From Nannobrachium achirus (Eukaryota > Chordata > Actinopteri > Myctophiformes > Myctophidae): DNA of 64,000 nucleotides. Where the stretch lies: NCBI GenBank assembly GCA_963921795.1, contig OY997649.1, positions 28,967,362 to 29,031,361 on the forward strand, in the 5' to 3' direction. The position numbers and the translations under genes are program-made. Within the stretch, counting starts at the first letter, position 1, and each line of letters begins with the position of its first letter. Positions 10,659 to 24,300 of the stretch are shown one piece after another. The notes beneath the pieces are model-generated. The model did no database searches. It saw only the letters and a list, made by a program, of their open reading frames with translations, and had not been told where the DNA came from.

Positions 10659-13600
10659 ATGTCTCTCAAACTACCTCGGAACTGGGATTTTAGCGCCCTG
10701 AAGGCTGAGACGTCGGCCAGAATAGGTAAGCTTGTGAATTCTCTCCATCTGCCCTCTGGGATGGAGGATATGAATGCATTTACATTTCACATTAACAATT
10801 AAAATGAGGAATATGTGACATGAAAAACAAAAATAATTATGACCTTTTCATGAATAGTTTAAAACTGTCAAAACTGCTGTCAAACAGACAGTAAATCGTA
10901 AACGTATATGTGTGTGTAAGGGAAGCAGAAGAGACTTAACATTTTAAAATAACTCAAATAGCTGATCTACATTGACATGTTGTGAGCATTTAGCTCAGCT
11001 ATTTGAACTATTTTTTTTTCTTCAAATGAGTAAAAAAAAAGGCAAAGAAGTTTAAGGATAAGGGGTAATGCATGGACAAAAATAGGGCCCTTGGTCACCA
11101 TATAAGTGATGGTTGCACTGCATGAATATACTGCATGTACAGTATATGGTATATGCTATAGGCTATACTACATGCATGTACTGATCTCCTGTGATGGTTT
11201 AGACATTTAACCGTGAGCTTAGTGTATTTGTTTAAAGGCTTCAGAGCAATTGCATATACTATTTGTCTCTCGGGCTGAGAGATGGCACACCCATTGCAAC
11301 ATTATTATGGCAGATTAACATTTGTACACAGTGGTAACTGGATATGTTTAGCAGTACTTTAGTAGGCAATTAGCAGTTAGTTCTGCTTATCTTTTGTGTG
11401 CCATTATACAATAACACTCCCTTTATCTATAATATATTACAATTTAATATGTATAATAGACTGTGCAGAATTTAGTCAGGAAGTATATCTGCCTACTACA
11501 ACACATTGTCCTGAATTACTGATATTAGCGTCAGTTCCTTAAACTGAATGTGACCTCACATATATTATGTAGTGAGAAGGGTCACACTCAGTTGTCTGAG
11601 TTGTCAAAAATGTCTACATCTATTTAAAATTACACAATCGTGCTGTAGATGTAGATGTAGTGTGGGCTTTGAGCAGGAAACTGATTCAATGTATGTCGGC
11701 TTGGTCTGACTCTGCAGCTCTGCTTCTGTGTGCAAAACAAATAAGCAATTGAAACTCTTCAGATAACTCTTCAGAGCTCTTGGAAAATGTATTTTCCAGG
11801 AGAATTGTATAATAAACATGTCTGATACATCTTCTTTCAAGGCCTTGCACATCAACAAGCGCACCATCCGAGTTGGCAAGCGGCGGTGGACAATGTTGCC
11901 ATGTCCACTTATTAGAAGCGACTTCACTTTGGTCCGGTTTTTCTGTAAAGTCGCTTGGAAAATATTGATGTTTTTTTTGCTTGTTTCTAAAGAGTATTTT
12001 TAAATAGCAGATCTACAAGCTCACAAGACGTTGCATCGATTGGCTACTTTCGAAGATCTAATGCTCATGTAATGTGGCACTTGTACTGAGCAGGATTACT
12101 ATTGCAACAACACATCATCAGTAGGGTAAAACTAACCTGTCTCACAACAAACTAAACTTTAGACGTGAGCTGGGTTTACTTTAGACTAATAAGTAATCAT
12201 GCCTGCTCACGTTCCCTAGGGGGTGAACAATCTGTTCAGAGCCAACATCGAAGCATCACTTCTTTTGGACTTGTTTTCATAGACCTGGTTGCTTATTTCT
12301 CTTGTAAAGTCTGTCCACACTGGTGGTGGATGGAATAAGTTAACACCTGTCCTGTTGCAATGCTCAATGCCCATGGTTTAAGTCTGCAGTGTTTAGCAGA
12401 AATAGGCTATATTAGGCAACATTAGCATTTGCTTAGCCTGTAGGAAATGTAATGCACCTGTTACATAGCATAGCCATAGGCTATTCATTGATTGTTTTGT
12501 TGAAAGATCTCTGTTCATGGTTATATTCTGAAGAGTTTATTTTTGCCTGTTACCCTTTTACAGATTTGCAAGTTCACTTTTTTTTCTTTCTTTCTTTTTG
12601 CCTCTATTGATATGACAGTAGACTAGACAGGAAATGGGGAGAGAGATGGGGAGTGACTCGAACCCACGACACACTGTCAGGCATCAGTGCCTATGTTGTA
12701 TGAGCCTGGACCACTAGGCCAGAGGGCGTTTTTTGATTGATTGAATACTTTAATTGCAGTTCGCATAGGAAAAGACAGGAAAAAGTACAGTTGAACGTGA
12801 TTAGTGGAGCTGACTCTGGTGTTGTGATTGTGGATGTCTTATACCCTGAGCCATTCCACCGTGGTAAAATGAGCAGGGGTTAAAAGAGGTCCAGGTGTGA
12901 GGCCAAGCAGTAGCCTAACCATTTATTTTGGGATGTTTGGAGCCTTGTTTTTAAAGCCTTTGTGGTGCTATATGGTACCATGTGTGGACTGCATAGTCTA
13001 AGTTTTGCTTATTTGCTTTTTGAGCGGTGGTGACCGCTCCTATACGTGGCCGTGTGGGTCTGTCTGTGTGTCTGTCTGTGTGTCTGTGTGTCTGTATGTA
13101 GCCTGAACTTCCTAAACTTCGGCACGCTACTAGTCCCACAGTTTTGGCACCACACACTTGCGCCATATGTCAAATCGACCGGCTTACTGGGGAATAGTCG
13201 GCTAGTAACTTGCTAAGAGAAAGGTTCAATAGTTTAATTGATATTAATTTATTAGTGAATTAATTTTCCCCATTGACTTATAATGGGAATGGCAAAAACT
13301 CACATTCATTTTCTTTTTTTCTCGCAAACCATAGGGGCTACAGTTTCAAACCTCGGAGAGGAGATTCATAATGATTTTAAGAATTAATCGAAACATAATT
13401 ACATCACTTGGCCACATGGTGGCGCTATAACGGCCCACTTTACGTTTTGCCCCGTAACTCTTGAACCGTAGATCGGAAAATTTAAATTCTTTTTTCCCTG
13501 GATTCCTTGGGTCAAGACGCATCTCCCCATATAGGCCACGCCCATTTGCGCCAGGATAGATTTTCCGCCATCTTGAATTTTCTCCAAAACACACTTTTTG

Positions 13601-16600
13601 TTCCTTTTCCTACATATTTTCTTCAAATTGCACAAAAAACGGTACACATGATCTATGAACCCATGCAATGAACATACTCAAGGGATATTGCGATAGTCCA
13701 TTCCGTTCGTTCGTAACGGGCTTCCAAAGTTAGCGGGAGGGGCCTGTTTTGCAAACAATAGCCATAAATCACAAACAAAACGTCGAGTCAACACTGAATT
13801 TCAACCACAGGTGGGGGGTGGCATACTCAACGAATCCCCAAAAGCATTTCCACTTGGCCACATGGTGGCGCTATAACGGACCACTTGCCTCGCAACTCTG
13901 GACCCGTAGGTCAGAAAATTAAAAATATGTTTTCCCTGGATTCCTTGGGTCAAGACGCATCTCCCCGGGAAACCTGCGGTCGCGTATTTTTACCCTTAAG
14001 CACTGCAACCCCCGCTGCACCCACCCACCACCGCTCACTTCACACGGGTGTGATTTTTTAAATTAGTATTCCCCACCACAAAATTCCTCAGCAAATGATC
14101 AAATTCTCAATTTTTCTTCATAACATACATTTCCCACAAAACACAGACAAAGAAAAGTCAAATGGATCATCAACTATAAATCACAAAATCACATTCTCAA
14201 CAGATTGCCTACATATGTCAATCAATTATACATACAGTGTCAAAGATGTAGGCTACCGGATTGACCCATTTGTAAGAGTGTACACTGACATTTGTAGGCT
14301 ACATATCATACAAATGTAATTAGTACACTCTCAGAGTTAAAAGAACACTGAGGATTGTACAGTGTGCTTTGACTCTGTCCCCATTCATGCTATGGAAAAC
14401 CTGCACACGTCAATCACCCCATATTCACGCCATGCGTTAATCGGCTTGACGTCAAAAAACATTACACTTGACGTAGGGCTTCATTTGATGGTGAGCGTTC
14501 AAAGGGTCTCTGACTTGCCGCGGGGCTGCTGAGTTCTGCCTCGTCACGAATGTGAGCCAGCTTGAAAGCCCTTTGTGAGCTTTGGGCTCCTCTGCCCAGG
14601 GCGCGGTGTCACGTCCATCACAGTGTGTGGGCCAGCCAGCGGTTCCTCAGCATCATCTTAACTTTCCACTAATCAAATGGGAGGGTGACGTTATTAAAAG
14701 TACACCAAAAGAGCCAGGCTCCTTGGTGGGGGGCCTTCAAAGTGTTGCTGGTCCCCGCGGCGATGATTCTTCGGCTTCCTGTTTACTGAGGCCGGGCCGT
14801 CTTTTTCTCCTCTTCTCTCTCATCTGGCCTATCAGTAAAGCCTAACACGACACGGGGAATTGAACAACAGAGAGACTGCACTTGATCGCCATCTCTCTGG
14901 GTCTGCCACCCCTGCACATCGCACCAATGTCTCCAGCCTGTCTCCTTCCTAACTGGGCCACGTACACCTCTGTTGAAATCCTTTCATCTCTCTCCTTTCA
15001 TACCACACTAACGGCTGGTTCTACAGACAGGGATCTCCATGTATGGGCATAAAAGGGTATGATGTCAGATGTCATAGATATCATAGACTTTCACATAACG
15101 AATAACTGAGTAAGCATGTTTGGGCTCTCACAGCATATCTCCATATACAGTACATGGATCTCCATATATAATCTGTTTTAGGTTATAGGTTGTAACAAGA
15201 ACACATTTGTTTTGACAGTAATAGGGCTTCCTAACTGGCCTAGAAACTATGAAGAAATGAAAAAAGGAAGCTCCTTGAATGCAGAAAAAAACATAAAACA
15301 ATTTAAATCGTGCTATACATTACTGTACAGTTAAATAAGCACCGTAAAAGCTAGGAACACCAGAATGCTGTCAACACAATACATGCTGCAGAACTAGGCA
15401 ACGCATTTCACACTATAGTCCTTCCTTGGACATTCAGTCTATTTGTAACTCACCATTTCATAGTGTCTGTGGAACAATCACTGCTGTAATCTTACAGCAC
15501 GCACCTTACACAGGAAACCTGTGAGGCCAGATGATATCTATAAGTTTCCTCTCAAGACTACTGCTCAGAACAAGTGCACACATCGATAAACACCCACTCT
15601 GCATCATTGGGCCAGAATAGCTAGTGTGTACACTTACATCTCCAATCTTCAGAGATGGCTGTTGAAGCTGAGGCTGGGGACATCTTTGGTTGTGTTCTGT
15701 AATCGCGGCATACTGCAATTTGGTCATGTTTTTTGGTTGGTGTGTTTTTGGAGTTCACTATTTTTTGGAGTTTGAAAATGTGTTATTGTCGGCAAGTGAC
15801 ACTGTCCTACTACGGCGTATAGATTTGGCTTAAGGAGTGGGCAATCCATCTTCATATTCATTCTTGTTAAATGGTTGAACAGGAGAAAAGGCACTGGATT
15901 ATGCCTGGCCAACTACAGGCTTATGTAGCCATTCATGTTAAACAATGGACTGTCCCTAATATATCAAACTAAAATCTCCCTTGGCCATGGGGGAATTCAC
16001 CTTTGGATGAATGGAGGATGTTTGGTATCCCACGTGGCGGATCTGGCCTCAAATCCAGGTGATAACACATAATATTATTTTTGCTGCTATCTCTGCAGCA
16101 CGGTCCAAGAGTGTGATGCCAGCCGAGGGGAGCCCAGGCTCAGGCTCTCCAGGCTCTCCCAGTTCACTGGAACGGCCTCTGAAGGCTGGCTGGCTGAAGA
16201 AACAACAGAGAAACATAGTTAAGAACTGGCATCAGCGATACTTTGTCCTGAGAGGGAGCACACTCACCTACCACAAAGACGACAAGGAGACCACAGTACA
16301 GGTAAGACACAGTCAGTTTAGTTTATGGGGTTGTGTTTGGTTTTAGTTTGGCTGGTTTAGTTTAGTTTAGTTGTATTTCGTATTAGTTTTGTTGGTTCTG
16401 TTGACTTATTTTCTTTCATTTAAGTTTTGTTGGTTTCCTTTTCGTTTTATTTTTGTTTGTTGGATTGGTTTAGTTTAGTTTAATCTCACCCGCATTTTTA
16501 AACATGCTGCATGTTTAAAAATCATAGAGCACTGTCTTGCATGTACTGTGTGGATGGTCATGGATGTGTGGAGTCTTGGACCTATTACCTGCATCACCTG

Positions 16601-17961
16601 TTGCCTGTGTGCATGTGCATGTGCATGTTGTTTATGTGTGTGTTGTTTGCCCAGGGAATCATTCAGCTGAAGTTCAGCAAAGTCAGCGAGCTGCCTCCCA
16701 ACACAGATGATCCCGGGAAATACCTCTTTGAGATTATACCACGTACGTAAGCAAAGAGGATTTAGGTCTAATATACACTTTGTCAGATGACAATGTCACT
16801 CTGCAAAAATGAACGGTTTTCAATCGGAAAACCTATTATTTTCGTCAAACACATTACACAGAAGTATAAATTAGGCTTTACTCTACAAGAGGGAGGGATT
16901 TCGAAATGCAATTACATTTAACAGACGAACCCCAGCTCTACACACGCCCACATGCACCATTTTGTTCCATGTGTACACTTTCAGAGTTATGGGGGCCATT
17001 ATCTACGCATACCAAACTGAGGGCCCATGAAATTAAAACGGTTTGTGAACCACGTACTGTCATCTCCACCAGGCACATCCATCTTGTTGTGTGTCTCCTT
17101 ACAGGTAGTCATGGAGACAGAGTGCGCAGTCCTTATGTGTTTATGGCCAGCTCTCAGACGGACATGGACGAATGGGTGCGTACTCTACGGAGGGCCATTG
17201 GAGTACAAACTAGTCAAGGTACTAATTGATTCTTTCTACTTCAAAATAAGGATTTTGCAACCATACATTGTGTGGTGCATGCATTAATAGATGCCAGAAC
17301 TCCACACTGCCTTTATTAACCCTCATTAAAAAAATAATAAAGGGGCACTCCGTGGCGTGGGGCACATATTTCCAAGAGACCTAAGTTGTGGGTTGCAGCC
17401 ATCAGGACCTGAGGAAGAGTTTCTATGACATACATTTCAACTTTTTGCATTTGTGTGGCACCCCCTATGTTTAAAATTGAAAGCGCATTTGGGGCACACT
17501 CTAGAGTTCCCTCAACGTGCAATTCCAATTTGTGGTTGATTGGATGTTGCATTCCGTAATATATCATTTATTACTATGTGAACATGCTGATTTTATACAA
17601 TCAGATACAATCAGCCTAAGATGTCTGCATTTTTGCCCCACCCATCTTGCCCGTCACAGTGTTTGGAAAGAGTCTCGCAGACACGGTCACGTACGAAAGG
17701 CGTTTTGGACCTCACATGGTGCCCATTCTGGTGCAGAAGTGTGCCGAGTTCATCAGAGAACACGGCCTCAATGAGGAAGGCATCTTTCGCCTCCCTGGTC
17801 AGGAAAACACTGTCAAACAGTTCAGAGATGCCTTTGATGCAGGAGAGAGACCCTCGTTTCCAAGGTAACCAAATCCTAGATGGCTTGTGTTGAATGCTTT
17901 CCTACTAGTCTATATAACCTCTTGAACCCTCGCATCCCTACAGTATACTTTGATTGATTGG

Positions 17962-18002
<41 letters not shown>

Positions 18003-21000
18003 AAATGTTATTAGACAAAAATGGAGAACAGTATAAGTATAGTCAATACAATACAAATGTAGTACAGTACAAGTACAGTTAAACACCCTTTTATGGTCTT
18101 TTTTACGTTGGAAGTCCTTCATGGACAAATATCAAGCAAAGAAAACATTCAATATCATCGCAGTTATAATACTTGGGGAACATTTGGTAAAAATAGCAGA
18201 TCTACAAGCTTGCGACTTGTTGCAATGTCATGCGTTGTGAGCTTATAGATTTATGGAAAAAAGCAGACCACAAACAAGGCAGACCCTGGTGAATTAAGTA
18301 TTATTTTAGTTATAAAGATAGGCATTTCTGTAGAAGACTGTGTGTCAAATATTGGGCAAAGAGCAGCGAGGTAGCCCAGGTACTGTTCATATGAAGTACT
18401 CTCAGAATACATTTTTAACAGTTGAAGTCAGTCAACAGGTTTGAATCAACTAATTGACAGCATGCAGGTTAGGTAATCGGTGTTCATACGTTCTGGGAGC
18501 TTGAGGGAAAATGAGAGATGAAGAGAGGATGCTAAGATAGGGGAGGTGACATTACACTTCTGTCTGCTTTGTTCTGCAACTCTTGCCACATCCTGTCATA
18601 TGCTGAGGACGTCTGCATTACCCAATTGCACCTTCAGTTCAATCAAATGCTTACTCGTGTTATTTAAACTGTCCATTTGAATCAAATCAACAGCTTGTCT
18701 GTAAACCGAACTCACCTTGTGATGACTTTATCAGGTTGACCATATCATGCAGCACCGAATATGTGTGTTTTCAGCAATATCCTGTTGCACTGTGTGGGTT
18801 CTGTGTGTTCATGTAGTTTGTTGGTAAATGGTAATCCTTTAGTAATCATGTGAGGGTAGACTGCAGGGGTGTCACAGCTGCTGCCGCATTGCGAGCTTAT
18901 AGATCTGCTATTTTTGAAAAATCGTGAAAAAAGTCTTTGAATATTTCCTTCCTTCTAAGGTTCTTTTTTAAAAAACATATGTTTCTATGTCAGTGGTGCT
19001 CAAACCTTTTCATGTGGAGGACCCCCAAAATGATATGTATTTAGCCACGGACCCCCATCTCAAAATATTTAGTTCCAGGGACCCCCCAGAAGCAAAATTT
19101 GAGTTACAAATGTTCGCTTAAAAAATACATATTCAAAGATATTCACATTTTCACAATTTTTCAACAATAGCAGATCTACAAGTTCACAGAGTGGCACTTG
19201 CTGTGAGCTTGTATATCTGCTTGTATATCCCCCCCCCCCCCCCCCCCCCCTTTTTTTGACGCCCCTGGGGTGGACTGCCACAACACATGTCCCAAAGCTG
19301 ATTCTTTTTATGTGTTTGACACTTGATTGTTGGTCTGGTTTTGGTTCCTGCAGTGACACAGATGTCCACGCGGTGGCGTCTCTACTCAAGCTGTATCTGC
19401 GGGAGCTGCCTGAGCCAGTGGTGCCCTGGACTCAGTACCAAGACTGCCTGGACTGTACTCACCGGCTGAACCCAGCAAGAGCAACAGTAAAGTCATGTTT
19501 TCTTTTAATGCAGGGGTCTTCAACGTTTTTCAGGCCAAGGACCCCTTAGTTGAGGGAGAGATGAAGCAAGCAACCTTTTCATAGATTCCATATAGTTTGA
19601 CAGCACAACGTTGACAGCACAATCATCAGTGTAGAGTTAACATGTGTCAACAAAATCTCAAGGGCAAATATTGTACTTTACTCCACTACAATTATTTGAA
19701 AACATTAGTTACTGTTAGTGTTACTTTGTAGATTTTGGTTATTATTACAACAAATATACAGTAACCACTTCAGCCCTATATACATCCATTTGAAAATAGC
19801 TGATCTACAAGCTCACAATGCGTCTGCTATTTTATAAAGATTTTTATACATTTGAAAACTTGTGAAACGGGACATTCTGCAATGTGTACTTTCTACTTTT
19901 GGTACTTTAAGTACATTTTGATGTCAGAGTTAAGGGGAGACCTTGAAATGTAAAAGTTTGAGAAACACTGTATTGGAGTAGAAGTACTGAAAATTGGAAA
20001 TACTCCAGTAAAGTAAAAAATACGTCATAATTGTATTTGAGGACAGTATTGAGTAAACGTAGGTTTACTTTACTTTACACCACTCTTCTGTCCTCTCAGG
20101 GTCTGGAACTGTTGGAAAAACAAATTGCTCTTCTTCCCAGGATTAACTACAACCTTCTCAGTTATATCTGCAGGTGAGTACTAAAATCTGCAGCTGATTA
20201 TAACACCAGTTAAGGCTTGGTTGAGGAGGGTTGGTTTGTGTGTAGATAGATACCTTTATTATCCCAAGGGGGAAATTTAGTTGTCCAGTAGTAGCACAGC
20301 AGTATACAGTTATTTACAAAGTTACAGAGACGTAAGAAAGATAGATAAGAGGGGAAAAAAACAAAAACAAAGACAAGAGCAGTACAGTACCAATAAGGAG
20401 AAGGTGCATCAATAGAGGGGGCGAATAATATATAAGTATATATACATAAAGTGTCTTGCAAAAGAGACCATAGCAGTCAATGCTAGTTAGTGCAAACAAG
20501 TATCTCACTGTCATTGTTAAACAAAGCAAAAATACTCAGAAACTACCAACACTAACAACCTAATAGTGCAGTGTCAAAAATCAGTGCGAAAAAAGAAGAA
20601 ACTAGGAAGCGTGTCACCGCAAGGCGCACATGAGCACTCTTCCTGGAAGGTCCTTAGAGGTCAAAGTCAATACAGCAATTGTTCCTTAGAGGTCGAAGTC
20701 AATACAGCAATGGTTCCGTAAGTCTAAGTTAGGAAGGTAGACCTTTTCAAGTGTCCGTTATGTGTCTCGTTGTACAGCTTAAGGGCAGCCGGTACAAAAG
20801 ATTTTCCTAATCTCTCACATCTCCGTACTGGGTAGGTAAAGCGGTCGTTTCCTCTCTTACTCCAGTAACTGGTGATCTCTAGATGGAGGGGGTGGGAGGG
20901 GTTCTCCAAGATGGCATCTAGCTTCTTCGCAGTGCGCACCCTGGTTACTTCCTCCACCCCCTGCAGAGAGGACCCCACGACAGAGCCTGCTTTCTTCACC

Positions 21001-21273
21001 AGTCTGTTTAGGTTAAACGTGTCACCTGCTCTGTTGTTGCCACCCCAGCATGTTATGCCAAAAAAGAGGACACTTGCCATGACAGACTGATAGAACATCT
21101 GTAGCATCCTACTGCACACCCCAAACGATCTCAGTCTTCTCAGGAGGAACAGCCTGCTTTTCCCCTTGCTGTGAATCGCCTGCGTGTTGTCCGACCAGTC
21201 CAGTGAACTATTCAGGTGTACTCCGAGGAATTTGTAGTTATCCACGAGCTCAACCACCTCACCTCACCTCACC

Positions 21274-21305
<32 letters not shown>

Positions 21306-24300
21306 GCGTGTGCGTGTGCGTGCGTGTGTGCGTGCGTGCGCGTGCGTGCGCGTGTGTGTGTGTGTGTGTGTGTGTGTAGGTCATAGTATTCCTTGATTCT
21401 GATTGGCTTCCAAAGGGAGGGGGAGGGGAGGACTATTTTACAAAAAATACCCCAAATCATGGCCTCTAAAAATCGATAAGTTTGTGTAAAATGGGCCGGC
21501 CCCTACTACAAACAGTCAAGTGGAATTGAATATGAAAAATCTGAATGATACATGTTTATCACATCATTCACATGCCTCCATAATGTGTGAGTTTTGGACA
21601 AATCTAGCAAGAAGAGTGTTTTGAATAAAATGCCAAATGGAGGACAATCAAGTCAGGCGGAAATGCGGCTTGGAGTGTTGCATCATAATCCAAGCAAGGA
21701 ATCCTTATTTTTTATTGTGTAACAGTTTAAGAGTTATATGGCAAAACACAAAGCGGTCTCGTGGCGCCATCATGAGGCCAAAGAATCTGGAGTGTCTTCC
21801 TTGACTTACTGGGAGTGTACATGCTAAGTTTGATATCAATCTGCCCAGCAGTGTCCACGATTAGCTGCACGGACACACATGGACACAGACAGACATGGAC
21901 AGGGGCAAAAACATAATCTCTGCTCCCATCCTGTGCCTGGCAGAGATAATAACAGTTATGTTAACATGTTACAGGTTTCTATACGAGGTGCAGCAGAACA
22001 GCAGTGTGAATAAAATGAGTGTGGAGAACCTGGCTACGGTGATGGGGATCAACTTACTGAAACCTCAGATAGAAGACCCAATAACTATGATGAAGGGTAA
22101 GGTCAATGGAATAGAGGCCTGCACAACAGGCACGTGAACAAGGGGGCTTGAGCCCTTGCCCTTTTACCTGTCTGTAAAAAGTGTCCTCTCCAGACCGTGA
22201 ATGCAGTTTTTACTATGGTGAAAGAAATGCAAATGCCCTCTTTCCATGCCATACCTGAAGGCAGCGTTCAAGAGAATTGCCTTGTCCCAACTCTCCTGAA
22301 CTTGAATGCAGCATCTTATGTTGAAAGAATTGCCCTCACTGTAGAAATCCATGCTGTACGCCACATCTCCATGTATTTCCTTTTTTATGCTTATTTTATG
22401 GGTATCAAGTACCGAAAATAGCCGACCTCCAAGCTCACAATGCGTCGCAGCTTGGAGGTCTGCTATTTTCAATATTTTCACCAAAGGGCCCTTTTAGAAA
22501 TGTCAGCCCCTGCCTCTCTAACATTCTCTGCACTTCCCTGCAGTACAATTTCTGTACACACTGCTCAAATTATATCACACAGTGGGGTTATCATATTTTG
22601 TGAATGAAATCTACTGTGCAGATTGAAGAGATTGATTTCTTGTATGTTTCTGAAAACAAGGCTTTTTAACTACCTTCCAGCAACACCTCAAATACAGAAA
22701 CTGATGACAACGTTGATCAGACAGCACCAGGCTCTGTTTCCTCCCGCCAAGGATGTATTTCCATCCACGCCCACCAGGAAGAAAAAAAAGAAAAAGAGCA
22801 GCGCCCCTCGCAGCTTCGTGGGCTGGGAGTCAACTGAGGTTAGTAACATCTGCAGTAGTTCACTGTTGCCAATAGAAATTCCATTTCATGCTTTTGTCTT
22901 AGTACTATGAATTACTGTATACACGTGATGGCCATTGTAGACTTACTGCCTTATACTTTGTTTATCTTGCATAAGTATTGTGTCACTGTAGAAGCCCTGT
23001 TGTTATGCTTTTACAATTGTTCTGCTTTAATATGATACTATGTCTATGTGTTTTAAATACATGCAAAGTTTATTTTCAAAACGGACATATGTCTTCATAT
23101 GGAGCATTAGTAACTTCCATGTATCTTCTAAGAGTCAAAATCTATTGGATAAAACTCGGAATATTCTATTTTAACTGAACAGAACAACAACAAAGAAAGT
23201 GATGTTGGTCTAGCTAAGTAGCCGACGTGGCCCATAGTTCAGGAACCTTCCGTTTCTGTGGAATGAGGCAGCTTTTGATGTACAAGTACATCGTCACTGT
23301 CGGGCAGAAACCTCGTATCTCCAAGTTTCAAATTTGTATGTTTTTCGCAAAGTAAAGCCCTGCATCATCATACAAGGCCGTCGCACAAAAGTAGTGAAAA
23401 CAGCAGATCTACAAGCACACAACGCCTCGCGGTGCGAGGCGTTGTGTGCTTGTAAATCGGCTGTTTTCACTAGTTTAAATCATTTTTAAAATGATAAATG
23501 CAAAATGAACGGTTTTGGACATACAAGGTTTCCACCCGACAACGACGACATGCTAGAATGTCATGGCTAGGGAATTACACCCAATCCAACACTTGAAACT
23601 CAGTTCCAAACAGGGAGGCATTGGGTTCCTTTTTTCTTATAGTCAACCACCCAATTTCAGGGCCGACACTTTAACCTCTTTAAGGCCACTGAGATGGTCA
23701 TGTCTATGGTATGGTAAATGAGAGTTTAAATCAGTATCACCCCTGTCTATTTCAGCTGTGTGAGGCTTCCCTGTCGGAGTCTGCTGAGGACGAGGATGAC
23801 AATGACAGTCCAGAACCAGAGGCAGTAGACGGCAACTCCTCTGCCATCCCTCAGGATCCACTCTCTGCACCTTCCTCTGATCCCTGGTCATCTGTCAGTT
23901 CTCGCAAGCGCACTCAGACCTTGCCCACCTTCAACTGCCCCACCTCTGGCATTGTGGCTAAGGTTGAGGCTCTGAACCGCTGGAGCCGAATCCAGGAAAG
24001 CACAGAGGAGAAGAATGAGACATTCTCAGAAGACATCTTCAAGATCCTGGACCTCCAGAGGTCTTCGCTGTTTGGGGGTCCTAGTCTGAAGACCACTGCC
24101 AAGGAAGGAAAGGACAGGTGCATGGTCCGCAGAGGAAGTGACGTCACGGCTTCTTGCGCCGAAGGGTTGCCAGAAGCGGTTGTTGATACTGCCGTGTCCA
24201 CTGAGACACAGTCACATGAGCAGCCCACCGAGACCCTCACAGTCAACACGTCAGCCTCTCAGTTAAACAGTGAGGCTGAAAACCATGAAGACAGCCAGGA

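Larger units (their letters stand above)
10726..16098. other. arhgap25 intron 1 (5.4 kb)
   Basis: Donor GTAAGC, acceptor CTCTGCAG. It contains degenerate hairpin modules (about 10957-11006 and 12001-12025), a tRNA-derived SINE (12573-12731) and a fish repeat (about 13010-13970). No internal exon is needed to join exons 1 and 2 in frame. An alternative first exon could exist but I see no evidence for one. Confidence 0.7.

Noticed and set aside
12951-13166. Small minus-strand gene in arhgap25 intron 1
   Set aside because: The frame is made of (TGTC)n repeat and a dispersed fish repeat; no conserved features.
20724-21257. Host gene on the minus strand inside arhgap25 intron 7
   Set aside because: The translation is the C-terminal part of a LINE ORF2 protein followed by a LINE-type 3' tail.
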